In this document: positions 1 through 8,806 of the stretch, in pieces
Layout of the letters: each line of letters starts with the position of its first letter
Numbering within the stretch: the stretch's first letter is position 1
Assembly: GCA_963666805.2 (NCBI GenBank)
Contig: CAXXWR010000007.1
Location: forward strand, 248,001-312,000
DNA from: Fusibacter sp963666805
Lineage (GTDB): Bacteria; Bacillota; Clostridia; Peptostreptococcales; Acidaminobacteraceae
DNA: 64,000 nucleotides
Reading direction: 5' to 3'
Program-made: the position numbers and the translations under genes
The notes under the pieces: model-generated
Databases searched by the model: none
What the model was told of the DNA's origin: nothing
The model's input: only the letters and a program-made list of their open reading frames with translations

Positions 1-695
1 CTACCCGTTCCTCCAAAAATAAAGGCATGCGTCTTCCGAGCCATTTGAGGATCAATTAAAAAGCCTCCTATTCCTTGAGGTCCCATTAACCCCTTATGTC
101 CCGTAAAACACAAGCAACTAATATGCATTGCTTTCATATTGATGTTCAATACACCTGCCGATTGAGCAGCATCCACCAAAAAGGGAATATCATAGCTTTG
201 AGCCAACTGACCTATGGATAATAAATCCACAATATCTCCTGTAACATTTGAGGCATGTGTGGAAACAATAAGAGCAGTCTCTTGCTTAATCGCCTTTTCT
301 AAAAATACCATATCCACTTTGCCCTCTTGGTCTAAAGGAACTACCGTGTAAGTAATATTTCTGGTTTTAGATAAATAGTCTAAAGGTCTCACGACAGCGT
401 TATGCTCTAAAGTCGTAATAATCACATGGTCGTTTTCTTTTAGATACCCCAATAAAACCGTATTGATCGATTCTGTCACATTTTTTGTAAAAATAACATG
501 ATCAACTGCCTCAAAGTCAAACATTTGTGCAAGTTTTTCACGTGTATGAAAAACATGTCTCTCTATGTTTCGAGTAGCTGCTCCACTTGACCTGCCCGGA
601 TTACCACTTGATTCAGAAAACCATTTTGCCATAGCCTCTGCCACTTGTGGCGGCTTAGGAAAAGAACTCGCGCTATTATCTAGATATACGTTCAT
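1..695 (-). CDS. Aminotransferase class V, cysteine desulfurase-like (3' part missing)
   Basis: PLP-dependent enzyme of the aminotransferase class V fold, closest in pattern to the small 'cysteine desulfurase family' group rather than true IscS. The reading frame starts at the ATG at 695, preceded by GAAAGG, and runs off the left edge after about 231 codons. Visible: N-terminal YLDNSASSFPKP, the loop SGNPGRSS, the cofactor-aspartate region VDAAQSAG, and the PLP lysine in TGHKGLMGPQG. The C-terminal third, with the catalytic cysteine if present, lies outside the window, so desulfurase activity cannot be judged. The start overlaps the end of the upstream flippase-like gene by 20 bases, so the two are probably co-transcribed. 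The family is clear; the substrate is not. Confidence 0.85.
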   Translation of the reverse strand, partial: MNVYLDNSASSFPKPPQVAEAMAKWFSESSGNPGRSSGAATRNIERHVFHTREKLAQMFDFEAVDHVIFTKNVTESINTVLLGYLKENDHVIITTLEHNAVVRPLDYLSKTRNITYTVVPLDQEGKVDMVFLEKAIKQETALIVSTHASNVTGDIVDLLSIGQLAQSYDIPFLVDAAQSAGVLNINMKAMHISCLCFTGHKGLMGPQGIGGFLIDPQMARKTHAFIFGGTG

Positions 696-1713
696 GTTGC
701 CCAACCTTTCTACGCACTTTTATCACTTCAAAAACAAGGGCTACAAAACCGATTCCCATCACAAGGTATACGGTAAAGAAACGCCATAGAAATACGACAA
801 CCCCTAAATGGGTATCACTGACTAAATTAGAAAACAAATAGGCAAAACCACCTTCTGCAAATCCCGAGGCACCCGGTGTAAAACCAAAGTACATGATAAA
901 TTGAGACAACATTTGATGTGTAATAATGTCCCCTGGTGATAGGTTATAGCCGAGTGACAATATGATTACAACCGAAAAAGAAAAAACAAACATAAAATGC
1001 AAGGCTGTAAAAAACATGGCCTTTAAAATTTTAATAGGTTTCACTCTGAAAAAACGATTAAGTGCAGAAAGGGATACATCAATTTCATTAACTACTTTAA
1101 TCAGCATTTCTTTCTTCTTGCTGTCTGGTCTTTGAGCCAGTTTGTTCTTTAACTTATCAATAGGCTTTTGATAAAAGAAACTAAAAACAACAACAAAAAT
1201 GATCCAAAGTAAAAAGCCTATAAAAATAACCGGTAAGACACTGCGATAAGCCTCAAATTCAAAGCCCAATGTATCAATATTAAAATACAAAATAATGGGA
1301 AGTGACAAGAAAAAAAACACTTGTGCCAGCATCGCTTTTATAATCGTCCCTGCTATGGCATCTCCTGTATTGACATTTTTTTGATGAATCAGATAAATTT
1401 GTGCAATACTCCCCCCCGCAAGGAAGGGCGTTAAATTGCTTACACACGTCCCAATTACTGTTAAGGACAGCATCTCTCTTGCAGTAAAATGAATATCTAG
1501 CGCATCTAAAATAACATAAAACCGCGTTGCATCTAATACAATATAGATAAACATCATCGCCAATAAAATAAGCCATAGGCGATGAGGAACAAGACTAAAA
1601 TCTAAATCCATATGTAATGCCTTATCTAGGGCAATCAGTGTACCTGCTGTAACAATTACGAATAAAAAGATAAGCAAAACATATTTTTTAAGTGATATTT
1701 TTTCAAGCTTCAT
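676..1713 (-). CDS. Flippase-like integral membrane protein (UPF0104 / lysylphosphatidylglycerol synthase TM family)
   Basis: A 345-residue protein of about eight membrane segments with the family signs LSLTVIGTCVSNLTPFLAGGS and FGFTPGASGFAEGG. Members include the membrane half of MprF and many stand-alone proteins thought to move or handle lipids. The soluble synthase domain of MprF is absent, so this is the membrane part only. The frame is open for 37 codons further upstream, but the ATG at 1713 follows AGAGGTGG at good spacing and begins MKLEKISLKK, so it is chosen. Its 3' end overlaps the class V aminotransferase by 20 bases. A related paralogue lies at 24298-25365. Function beyond the family is unknown. 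Confidence 0.85.
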   Translation of the reverse strand: MKLEKISLKKYVLLIFLFVIVTAGTLIALDKALHMDLDFSLVPHRLWLILLAMMFIYIVLDATRFYVILDALDIHFTAREMLSLTVIGTCVSNLTPFLAGGSIAQIYLIHQKNVNTGDAIAGTIIKAMLAQVFFFLSLPIILYFNIDTLGFEFEAYRSVLPVIFIGFLLWIIFVVVFSFFYQKPIDKLKNKLAQRPDSKKKEMLIKVVNEIDVSLSALNRFFRVKPIKILKAMFFTALHFMFVFSFSVVIILSLGYNLSPGDIITHQMLSQFIMYFGFTPGASGFAEGGFAYLFSNLVSDTHLGVVVFLWRFFTVYLVMGIGFVALVFEVIKVRRKVGQHERISR

Positions 1714-1737
1714 TTGTCCACCTCTCTTCGTCAATAT

Positions 1738-1746
1738 ATTATACCA
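1738..1746 (-). promoter_or_regulatory. Extended -10 promoter for the flippase-like gene
   Basis: On the minus strand the bases read TGGTATAAT, a TGn-TATAAT extended -10 element about 25 bases before the AGAGGTGG ribosome-binding site. No convincing -35 is visible, which is usual for extended -10 promoters. Confidence 0.5.
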
Positions 1747-1800
1747 CAAAGGGATGTCTCTCCTACATTTGTGAATGAAAATACAAGAAAAGTTCACAAT

Positions 1801-1842
1801 CAAAAAGCTACTCCCTTTTCTCATACGAAAAGAAAGTAGCTT
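1801..1842 (-). terminator. Rho-independent terminator after phoU
   Basis: Outer stem AAGCTACT / AGTAGCTT with an inner TTTTC / GAAAA pairing, then TTTTTG on the minus strand. It lies 29 bases past the phoU stop and closes the phosphate operon. Confidence 0.8.
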
Positions 1843-1870
1843 AGTCTAAAAAAAATGAAAGATTTTGAGG

Positions 1871-2512
1871 CTAGAGGCGTTGTCCTTCAACGCCGTAAAT
1901 AACCCACTCAGCGATATTAGTTGAATGATCTCCCATTCTTTCTAAATATTTGGCAATCATTAGAAAATCAAGACATTGTCTGTTACTTTCAGGATCCCCT
2001 TTCATAATCAAGTCTAACTCTGAAAATATCTCTCTAAAATAGGTATTCACTTGCTCATCTGTTTTACAAACGACACGGGCTTTTTCAACATCTCTATCAA
2101 TATAACAATCAATGGTCTGCTTTACCATATTTTTAACCACTTTCGCCATATTCGGAATATCAATAAGCGGTTTAACATATTCCACATTAGCAAGATCAAT
2201 TGTCAGTTCTGAAATATCCTTACAATGATCAGCAATTCTTTCTAAATCAGTTACAATTTTAAGGACAGACAAAAGTGTTCTTAAATCTGTCGCTACAGGT
2301 TGCTGAAGTGCAATAACATTGATGCACTTATCTTCAATCTCAACTTGTTTTTGGTTGAATTTCTTGTCCCCTATGATAACAGCCTTAGCCAAGTCAACAT
2401 CTTGATTAATCAGCGCCATCATCGTTTCGTCGATTGCCTTTTCAATTTGAGTTCCCATCTTTATAATCTCTACATGGATAGACTTCAATTCATTATCTAG
2501 TAACGTTCTCAT
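1871..2512 (-). CDS. phoU: Phosphate transport regulator PhoU
   Basis: A 213-residue cytoplasmic protein of normal PhoU length, made of two related three-helix repeats. The repeat signature is visible in each half: DLERIADHCKDISE near residue 90 and YLERMGDHSTNIAEW near residue 190, which supply the metal-binding acidic residues of the family. PhoU links the PstSCAB transporter to the PhoR kinase and lowers Pho activity when phosphate is plentiful. The start follows AAGGGAG. It is the last gene of the phosphate operon, 12 bases after the chemoreceptor gene and just before a terminator. Confidence 0.97.
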   Translation of the reverse strand: MRTLLDNELKSIHVEIIKMGTQIEKAIDETMMALINQDVDLAKAVIIGDKKFNQKQVEIEDKCINVIALQQPVATDLRTLLSVLKIVTDLERIADHCKDISELTIDLANVEYVKPLIDIPNMAKVVKNMVKQTIDCYIDRDVEKARVVCKTDEQVNTYFREIFSELDLIMKGDPESNRQCLDFLMIAKYLERMGDHSTNIAEWVIYGVEGQRL

Positions 2513-2524
2513 CTTATCGCTCCC

Positions 2525-4648
2525 TTATTTATTCAGTTTAAACGCCCCTATCAATTGGTGCATTTTTTCAGACAAGTCTTTTAGCGTCTGACTCGATTGC
2601 ATCAAATAATCGTTGGTTTTAGATTGTTCTTCCATGGCTGCAACCACCTCTTCCGTTGAAGCTGAGTTTTGCTGGCTAATCCCCGATAGTGTTTCAATAC
2701 TCATCTCAACAGTCTCTCTTGAATGGTTAATCGCCTCTACATACGCTGCTAAATCAATCACCTGTTCTTTTACAAAACCTATGGATTCGCCAATCATTTG
2801 ATAGGTCATTTCTGTTTTTTCTACATTTTTATTTTGGACACTTGAAACTTCTATTAACGCCTCAAGTGTTTTAATCATTTTCTCTTGGTCAATCATGATT
2901 TGATTGATTTTCTGTTCAATATTTTCCGTTGATTGTTTAGATTGTTCTGCGAGTAATCTGATTTCATTCGCTACTACGGCAAAGCCTCGGCCATGTTCAC
3001 CTGCTCTAGCTGCTTCAATGGATGCATTAAGGGCCAGTAAATTGGTTCGATTAGCAATTTCTTTTATAACATCACTTGCAATAATAATCTCTTTAGAACT
3101 CTTCTCTGCATCCTTGATACTATCATGCATTGCTCGATTAATGGCTTTTGACTTGTCATTGCTCTCTCCTAAAGACTGTATGACTTTTTTACCCGAATGG
3201 GTTGCCTTTTCTACATTTAAAAATTCATCTTTTAAGCCATCAATCTTCTGTTCTGTTTCATACAATATACCACTAAGCTGGTGTGTATCTTTAAGACTTT
3301 GTGTCGTACGACCTACTTGATTTTCAGAGCCTAAGGCAATATCCGTGACTGCCTTTTCAATATCCTGTGAAACATTAATCATTTGTCCCATATGACTGTT
3401 CAGTTCATCAGAAGATCGAAAGACGTCTTTTGAAGCGCCTTCTACTGCAAGAATAAGCACCTTGAAATGATCAATAATCTTCTTCATTGCATGGTTCAAT
3501 TCACCAAATTCATCCGAGGTCAAATGAATATCTTCTGCACTTAAATCATAATTGGCAATCGCTTCCGCTAAATCAATTGTATAATAAATGGGTTTTTTGA
3601 TGCGACTTGCAAACCAAATTGACACCATCAAACTAAAAAGAATAACGCCTACAATTTCAATCATAAGCTGAACAATAAACTGATTCACTTGTTGATAGGC
3701 TTCATCTGATCTCACTTCAATCATTAATCCTACGTCTTCATCTCCCATTTTTACAGTAGAGACTGTACCAACAACTTCCTCATTTTGGACATTTCTATAT
3801 TGTAGGGTTTCAGGACTATCATGATCTTGTTTTTCAAAGTGTGTCATGAGTTGCTCAGACCCTTCACTTTCAATAAGCGTATCAAGAACCTTCATGTCCT
3901 CAGATTGATTTAACTGTGGATTACTTAAAAGCACGCCACTTTGCGAGATTAAAAAGGCGTCTGCCCCTTCTCCCAATCGATTGATTCCAGTTAAAACCAA
4001 TTGATTGATCTCCGTCTGATTCAACACTATATTCACTGCACCAATAGGACCTGATGCATTGACGATTGGCGTAGATAGAATCATAATATTATCATTAATA
4101 AATGAATTCCTAAATAAGGATGACCAGTGTTGGTCACCATCCTCTAAAGCATGAATACAGTAGTCTCCTATAGAAACTAACGGCGCAATATCTAGTTTAT
4201 TATAACGTGATGAATAGACTACTTCATTATACCGATTCGTCAGAAAAATATCGGTATAATGATATTTTTCAATAGCAGGATTGAGTATTTCTGAAAAATT
4301 GCTTTCAATCGTTTTCAACTCTTCCTGAGTGGCTGAAAACGTATCTATCATTGTCATTCCATCCTGTAGATTATCTGATTGGGACAGAACCATGCCATTG
4401 GCTTCTTGATTATAAAAATAATTATCAATGCGTTCTTTCGTTAAATGAGTATAAAGTAAATTATTGTCTTTTATGGCGTTCTCAATTTCTTGAGTAGATT
4501 GTCGCGTACTGATTATACTTAATACAATAATAGGAATCAGAGCTGTCACAATAGTCATCAACATCAGTCTCGACTGAATCTTAAGCTGAAGTTTTGGGAG
4601 TCGCCATCGCTTTGGCCACTTCTCCCTTTTATCCATTAATTTCATCAT
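2525..4648 (-). CDS. Methyl-accepting chemotaxis protein inside the pst-phoU operon
   Basis: A 707-residue transmembrane chemoreceptor: short basic N-terminus, first membrane helix at about 28-47, an extracellular dCache-like sensor of about 280 residues, a second helix near 330-350, HAMP, then a long cytoplasmic coiled coil. The kinase-contact hairpin is intact (NRTNLLALNASIEAARAGEH). The start at 4648 is chosen over an in-frame ATG at 4669 because GGAG is correctly spaced only for the inner one. It sits 38 bases after pstB and 12 bases before phoU with no terminator between, so it should be expressed with the phosphate genes. The ligand is unknown; phosphate limitation or taxis toward a phosphorus source is an inference from position only. 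Confidence 0.93.
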   Translation of the reverse strand: MMKLMDKREKWPKRWRLPKLQLKIQSRLMLMTIVTALIPIIVLSIISTRQSTQEIENAIKDNNLLYTHLTKERIDNYFYNQEANGMVLSQSDNLQDGMTMIDTFSATQEELKTIESNFSEILNPAIEKYHYTDIFLTNRYNEVVYSSRYNKLDIAPLVSIGDYCIHALEDGDQHWSSLFRNSFINDNIMILSTPIVNASGPIGAVNIVLNQTEINQLVLTGINRLGEGADAFLISQSGVLLSNPQLNQSEDMKVLDTLIESEGSEQLMTHFEKQDHDSPETLQYRNVQNEEVVGTVSTVKMGDEDVGLMIEVRSDEAYQQVNQFIVQLMIEIVGVILFSLMVSIWFASRIKKPIYYTIDLAEAIANYDLSAEDIHLTSDEFGELNHAMKKIIDHFKVLILAVEGASKDVFRSSDELNSHMGQMINVSQDIEKAVTDIALGSENQVGRTTQSLKDTHQLSGILYETEQKIDGLKDEFLNVEKATHSGKKVIQSLGESNDKSKAINRAMHDSIKDAEKSSKEIIIASDVIKEIANRTNLLALNASIEAARAGEHGRGFAVVANEIRLLAEQSKQSTENIEQKINQIMIDQEKMIKTLEALIEVSSVQNKNVEKTEMTYQMIGESIGFVKEQVIDLAAYVEAINHSRETVEMSIETLSGISQQNSASTEEVVAAMEEQSKTNDYLMQSSQTLKDLSEKMHQLIGAFKLNK

Positions 4649-4686
4649 CTTTTCCACTCCATACTCCAATCACAATGTCACATTTA

Positions 4687-5481
4687 TTAGCCAAATCTAC
4701 CTGTAATATAATCTTCTGTTCTTTTATCCCTTGGATTGGAGAAGATGACTTCTGTACTATCGAATTCAATCAGTTCACCCATTAAGAAAAAGGCTGTTTT
4801 GTCTGAAATTCTACCTGCTTGTTGCATGGAATGTGTCACGATAGCTATCGTATAATTCTTTTTAAGCGTATCCACTAACTCTTCAATTTTAGCAGTGGCA
4901 ATCGGATCAAGTGCAGAGGTCGGTTCATCCATTAATATCACATCTGGTTGAACCGCTAAGCATCTAGCAATACATAATCGTTGCTGTTGCCCCCCTGATA
5001 AACCATAAGCATTATCATGAATTCGATCTTTGACCTCATCCCAAAGTGCAGCTGCTTTAAGACTGCTTTCACAAATTTCCATAAGCACTTTTTTGTCCCT
5101 GATTCCATGAATTTTGGGACCATAAACGACATTCTCATAAATAGATTTAGGGAAGGGATTCGGTTTTTGAAAAACCATTCCTACAGTTGTTCTGAGCTCT
5201 TCAACCCTAACATTCTTATCAAAGATATCGCGATCATGATAAAGAATTTCACCAGTTGTCTTGACGCCCGGCACATTTTCAATCATACGGTTTAATGTTT
5301 TGATAAAAGTAGATTTACCACATCCAGAAGGCCCGATAATTGCTGTCACTTCATTTTCATTGATTTTCAAATTAATATCTTTAAGCGCTTGTTTTTCACC
5401 ATACCAAAGATTTAAATCTTTGACATCATATACAAAACGTTTGCGTTCTTCTTTACGTTTTTCCAATGTTATTTCCTCCAT
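4687..5481 (-). CDS. pstB: Phosphate ABC transporter ATP-binding protein PstB
   Basis: ATPase of the high-affinity phosphate importer, 264 residues. Walker A GPSGCGKS, signature LSGGQQQRLCIAR, Walker B VILMDEP and the switch histidine in IVTHSMQQ are all present. The PstB-typical stretch MVFQKPNPFPKSIYENV identifies the subfamily. The ATG at 5481 has AAGGA a short distance upstream; a TTG five codons in has GGAGGA at better spacing, so the true N-terminus could be five residues shorter. It follows pstA by 6 bases. Confidence 0.97.
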   Translation of the reverse strand: MEEITLEKRKEERKRFVYDVKDLNLWYGEKQALKDINLKINENEVTAIIGPSGCGKSTFIKTLNRMIENVPGVKTTGEILYHDRDIFDKNVRVEELRTTVGMVFQKPNPFPKSIYENVVYGPKIHGIRDKKVLMEICESSLKAAALWDEVKDRIHDNAYGLSGGQQQRLCIARCLAVQPDVILMDEPTSALDPIATAKIEELVDTLKKNYTIAIVTHSMQQAGRISDKTAFFLMGELIEFDSTEVIFSNPRDKRTEDYITGRFG

Positions 5482-5487
5482 GAGTCC

Positions 5488-6414
5488 TTAATAATTATGT
5501 TGAAATTTATTTCTAATAAAGATGGCAATTGAATTGATAATAAAAAGAGTTACCAATAGGACAACAATCGTTGCCGCTGCTAAGTTAGCATACTCAGGCG
5601 TTAAAACTTGATCAAGCGTCCAATAATAGATTTGAATCGGTAAAGCTGTAAAATTATCCATTATATTAGAAGGAATCTTCATAATAAGGGTTGGAACGCC
5701 TAATACAATTAGGGGGGCTGTTTCGCCAATTGCTCTGGATATAGCTAAAATAGCACCTGTCAATATTCCTGGAATTGCAACGGGTAAAACCACCTTTCGA
5801 ATGGTTGTCCACTTACTAGCGCCCATCCCATAAGAGGCTTCCTTTAAAAAGTTAGGCACTGCTTTAATCGCTTCTTGAGCTGCAACTACCACAACAGGTA
5901 AGACCAAAAGGGATAAGGTTAAACCACCCGCCAAGATACTTGATCCCAAATGAAGCATTCTGCCAAATACAGTTAATCCCAGCAAACCAAAGATTACCGA
6001 TGGGACACTGGCAAGATTGGATAAATTCACTTTAATAAAATTAACAATTCGACCATTGCTACCGTATTCTTCAAGATAAATAGCAGTAGCCACTCCTAAA
6101 ACAATAGTCACTGGAATAACGACAAGCATTAATCCTACTGTTCCTATAATAGCACCATAAATGCCTGCTTTTTCAGGGAAAATGGATAGATTTTTCTGAA
6201 GAAATTGAAGATTTAACCAGCCTGCACTTTGTACAATAACCCGATACAAGAGAACGCCAAGTACAATGAGTGCAAATATCATTGATAATAAGAACACCAC
6301 TTTCAAAATATTATTAAACCAAACACGTTTTTGAATGCGTTTGAGATTAATAATCGTCTTTTTTTCACTAATATCTTTCTTTTCTTTATTTTGATCCATA
6401 CTATACTCCGTCAT
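5488..6414 (-). CDS. pstA: Phosphate ABC transporter permease PstA
   Basis: Inner-membrane permease, 308 residues from the chosen start, with six predicted helices and the ABC coupling loop EASYGMGASKWTTIRKVVLP, which contacts PstB. The frame is open further upstream into pstC, but the ATG at 6414 follows AGAGGAG and leaves a single base after the pstC stop, a tight coupled arrangement. Pairs with PstC to form the channel. The N-terminal 35 residues are charged and cytoplasmic. Confidence 0.96.
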   Translation of the reverse strand: MTEYSMDQNKEKKDISEKKTIINLKRIQKRVWFNNILKVVFLLSMIFALIVLGVLLYRVIVQSAGWLNLQFLQKNLSIFPEKAGIYGAIIGTVGLMLVVIPVTIVLGVATAIYLEEYGSNGRIVNFIKVNLSNLASVPSVIFGLLGLTVFGRMLHLGSSILAGGLTLSLLVLPVVVVAAQEAIKAVPNFLKEASYGMGASKWTTIRKVVLPVAIPGILTGAILAISRAIGETAPLIVLGVPTLIMKIPSNIMDNFTALPIQIYYWTLDQVLTPEYANLAAATIVVLLVTLFIINSIAIFIRNKFQHNY

Positions 6415-6415
6415 T

Positions 6416-7339
6416 CTAATACTCCTCTCTGAATTTCTTAGAAATATACTGTGCAATCAAGTTAAGCACAAGTGTAAATACAAAGAGTAAGAGTCCAACT
6501 GCATAAAGGCTATAATAACCTGTCGTTCCACTGGCAGCATCACCGCTTGTAAATTCTACAATATAGGCTGTCATCGTTTGCATTGAATGGGTAATATCAA
6601 AGGTGAAATTTTTTGAACTCCCACTTGCAATCGTTACGATCATGGTTTCACCAATGGCTCTTGAAACCGCCAATACGATAGAGGCCATTATACCCGATAC
6701 TGCTGCAGGTATAACGACTTTAAAGGTCGCTTCAAGTTTAGTCGAGCCCAATCCAAAAGCACCTTCACGCATGGCACTCGGCACAGAGCGCATAGCATCT
6801 TCTGACATACTTGCCACAACAGGTAATATCATAATGCCCATAACAATTCCAGGACTCAAAGCATTTTTCGGTTCTAGTGATGGGATAATTTTCATAAGGA
6901 TAGGGGTTACAAATGAATAAGCAAAGAAACCGTAAACAATCGTCGGAACACCTGCAAGTAATTCCATAATCGGTTTAAGTACTTTTCTCACCCTGTTTGA
7001 TGCAAATTCACTTAAATAGATTGCTGCAGCAAGTCCAAGTGGTACTGCTACAACCATTGCTATTAAAGTTGTTAAGATGGTTCCATTAATCAAAGGTAAA
7101 ATACCATATGAAGGTTCAGCACTAAGAGGTGCTAACTCTTTACTAAAAAACTCCATTAAGGGGACTGCTTTAAAAAAATGTGCTGCATCCACTAATAAAG
7201 TAAGAACAATGCCAATAGTCGTTATGACCGAAACAAGTGCACAGATAAAGAAAAATACTGGCATTATTTTTTCAGATCGTTGTCTGTTATTTTTAACGTT
7301 ATCTTTAATCATTTCTCTTACATTCATAGGTTGTTCCAA
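6416..7339 (-). CDS. pstC: Phosphate ABC transporter permease PstC
   Basis: Permease partner of PstA, 307 residues, six helices, with the family segments MELLAGVPTIVYGFFA and the coupling loop EGAFGLGSTKLEATFKVVIP. The start is a TTG (7337-7339) with GGAG nine bases upstream; the nearest ATG, four codons later, lacks a spaced ribosome-binding site. A weak start codon fits the lower amount of permease needed relative to PstS. The gene lies about 190 bases after pstS, separated by a stable hairpin. Confidence 0.95.
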   Translation of the reverse strand: MEQPMNVREMIKDNVKNNRQRSEKIMPVFFFICALVSVITTIGIVLTLLVDAAHFFKAVPLMEFFSKELAPLSAEPSYGILPLINGTILTTLIAMVVAVPLGLAAAIYLSEFASNRVRKVLKPIMELLAGVPTIVYGFFAYSFVTPILMKIIPSLEPKNALSPGIVMGIMILPVVASMSEDAMRSVPSAMREGAFGLGSTKLEATFKVVIPAAVSGIMASIVLAVSRAIGETMIVTIASGSSKNFTFDITHSMQTMTAYIVEFTSGDAASGTTGYYSLYAVGLLLFVFTLVLNLIAQYISKKFREEY

Positions 7340-7471
7340 ATGCTATCACTCCAATACAAATAAATTCGTGCTAACGCACGTCTTGTTTTCCTACGCGCCC
7401 AATCTCTTTTCTTCTTTTTATATGATTTGAATTTATAAACCAAGACCGCCTAAAGACCTCTTGGCATTAAT

Positions 7472-7499
7472 GAAGATGGAAGGCTTCCCTTCCATCTTC
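7472..7499 (-). promoter_or_regulatory. Intercistronic hairpin between pstS and pstC
   Basis: A perfect 12-bp inverted repeat (GAAGATGGAAGG / CCTTCCATCTTC) with a 4-base loop, 34 bases after the pstS stop. There is no T-run after it on the minus strand, so it looks like an mRNA-stabilising or partly attenuating hairpin rather than a full terminator. Such a hairpin would favour pstS over the transporter genes. Confidence 0.75.
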
Positions 7500-7532
7500 T
7501 TATAAAACTTTCTTTACTCTTAAACGACTGAT

Positions 7533-8615
7533 TTATTGAATAGCTTCTAATTGTTTTTGATAACCTTCATAAACTGATGTTGGAAGTGGTGCAAAGCCGT
7601 TATCTCCTGCAAGTTTTTCTGCGCCTTCTGCTGAGACAACATATTTTGCATAATCTAAAACAGATGGGTTTTCTTTAGCGTGATTTACATTAAGGTAAGT
7701 GTATACTTTTCTTGTAAATCCTGCATAAGGTAAATCTTCACCAATTGTTTCAAGACTTGGTTCTACTGGACCATTACCAAAGTCAACTTTAATTGCTGTT
7801 AATTTATCAGTATTAGTTGCATAGTAACCGTATCCGAAGAAAGCAATTGCATTTTTATCTTTTGATACTAAGTCTACAAGTGTTGAATACTCTTGTTGTA
7901 AACTTGCTGTTTTAACCATTGGTTGATCATCTAAGATGTTTTCTGTAAAGAATTCATTTGTACCATGGTTTTCATTTGGACCATAGAATTTAATTTCTTC
8001 TTGAGGCCAATCTGCATTAATATCTGACCATAATACTTTGTCATCTTCTCTATATGACCCTGATACATACATTTTAACGATATCTTCAGCAGTCATTTCA
8101 GTTGCCCAAGTGTTTTCAGGATTAATTACCATTGTTAAACCATCATATGCTAAAGTAAATTCTAAAACATCTTTACCTAATTCAAGACCTTCGTCAGATA
8201 ATTGTTGTACTTCTGTATCTTTAATTTTTCTTGAAGCATCTGAGAAATCTGTTTCACCTGGAATGAATTTTTTAAAGCCTGCACTTGAACCCGCTCTACC
8301 AACTTGTACACTAACATTGGGTTGAGATTCTGTCATATAGTTCTCTGCGATATTCGCCATAAGTGGATAAACTGTTCCTGAACCATCTACAATAACTTCT
8401 CCTGATAATTCAGTATTGCTTTCTTCTGCTTGTGCTGAAGAATCACTACTTGATGAACTATCGTTTGATGAATTGTTACTTGCTGAATTATCACTTGCTG
8501 AATTGTCTTTTGCAGGAGCCGGTTCATTTGACGACGCGTCTGAACCACATGCTGCTAACGTAAATAACATTGCTAAAACAACTAATACTACACCAAATCT
8601 TTTTAAATTTTTCAT
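7533..8615 (-). CDS. pstS: Phosphate-binding lipoprotein PstS
   Basis: Extracellular phosphate receptor of the Pst importer, 360 residues. It has a lipoprotein signal peptide with lipobox LAAC, the lipid-bearing cysteine at residue 23, then a Ser/Asn/Asp-rich linker of about 45 residues, then the PBP domain starting VDGSGTVYPLM with the phosphate-contacting GRAGSSAGFKKF and SRKIKD regions. The start at 8615 (MKNLKRF) has GGAGG upstream; an in-frame start six codons earlier has none. First gene of the operon, with a candidate Pho box upstream and a hairpin downstream. Confidence 0.97.
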   Translation of the reverse strand: MKNLKRFGVVLVVLAMLFTLAACGSDASSNEPAPAKDNSASDNSASNNSSNDSSSSSDSSAQAEESNTELSGEVIVDGSGTVYPLMANIAENYMTESQPNVSVQVGRAGSSAGFKKFIPGETDFSDASRKIKDTEVQQLSDEGLELGKDVLEFTLAYDGLTMVINPENTWATEMTAEDIVKMYVSGSYREDDKVLWSDINADWPQEEIKFYGPNENHGTNEFFTENILDDQPMVKTASLQQEYSTLVDLVSKDKNAIAFFGYGYYATNTDKLTAIKVDFGNGPVEPSLETIGEDLPYAGFTRKVYTYLNVNHAKENPSVLDYAKYVVSAEGAEKLAGDNGFAPLPTSVYEGYQKQLEAIQ

Positions 8616-8670
8616 TATTTTGACTTCCTCCATTTACTTTCCAAAATTAATTACAGTCTTAATTTAACAT

Positions 8671-8714
8671 GGCTTTGTTATAGCCAAATGTGCTCAAAGT
8701 TAAATCCATGTTAA
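8671..8714 (-). promoter_or_regulatory. Candidate Pho box upstream of pstS
   Basis: On the minus strand two units, TTAACATGGAT and TTAACTTTGAG, follow each other at an 11-base period, and ATAAC recurs two periods later. Repeats of TTAACA-like hexamers every 11 bases are the known PhoP operator form in Bacillus. TATAAC 15 to 20 bases further on could be the -10. An inverted TTAACATGG / CCATGTTAA pair (8664-8672, 8706-8714) also frames the site. Confidence 0.5.
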
Positions 8715-8734
8715 TTAGGCTCAACCTATTGAAA

Positions 8735-8777
8735 TAAGGACAAAAAAAGAAACCCACCTTGATTAAGTGAGTCCCTT
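8735..8777 (-). terminator. Rho-independent terminator after phoR
   Basis: Minus strand: stem ACTCACTT / AAGGTGGGT with G-U pairs, followed by TTTCTTTTTTTG. It separates the phoB-phoR pair from pstS. Confidence 0.75.
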
Positions 8778-8806
8778 TCAATACATACTGCTCATACAAT
8801 TTTAAT

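Noticed and set aside
1714..1824. N-terminal extension of the flippase-like protein by 37 codons
   Set aside because: It covers the promoter-like TGGTATAAT and lacks a ribosome-binding site, whereas the ATG at 1713 has AGAGGTGG.
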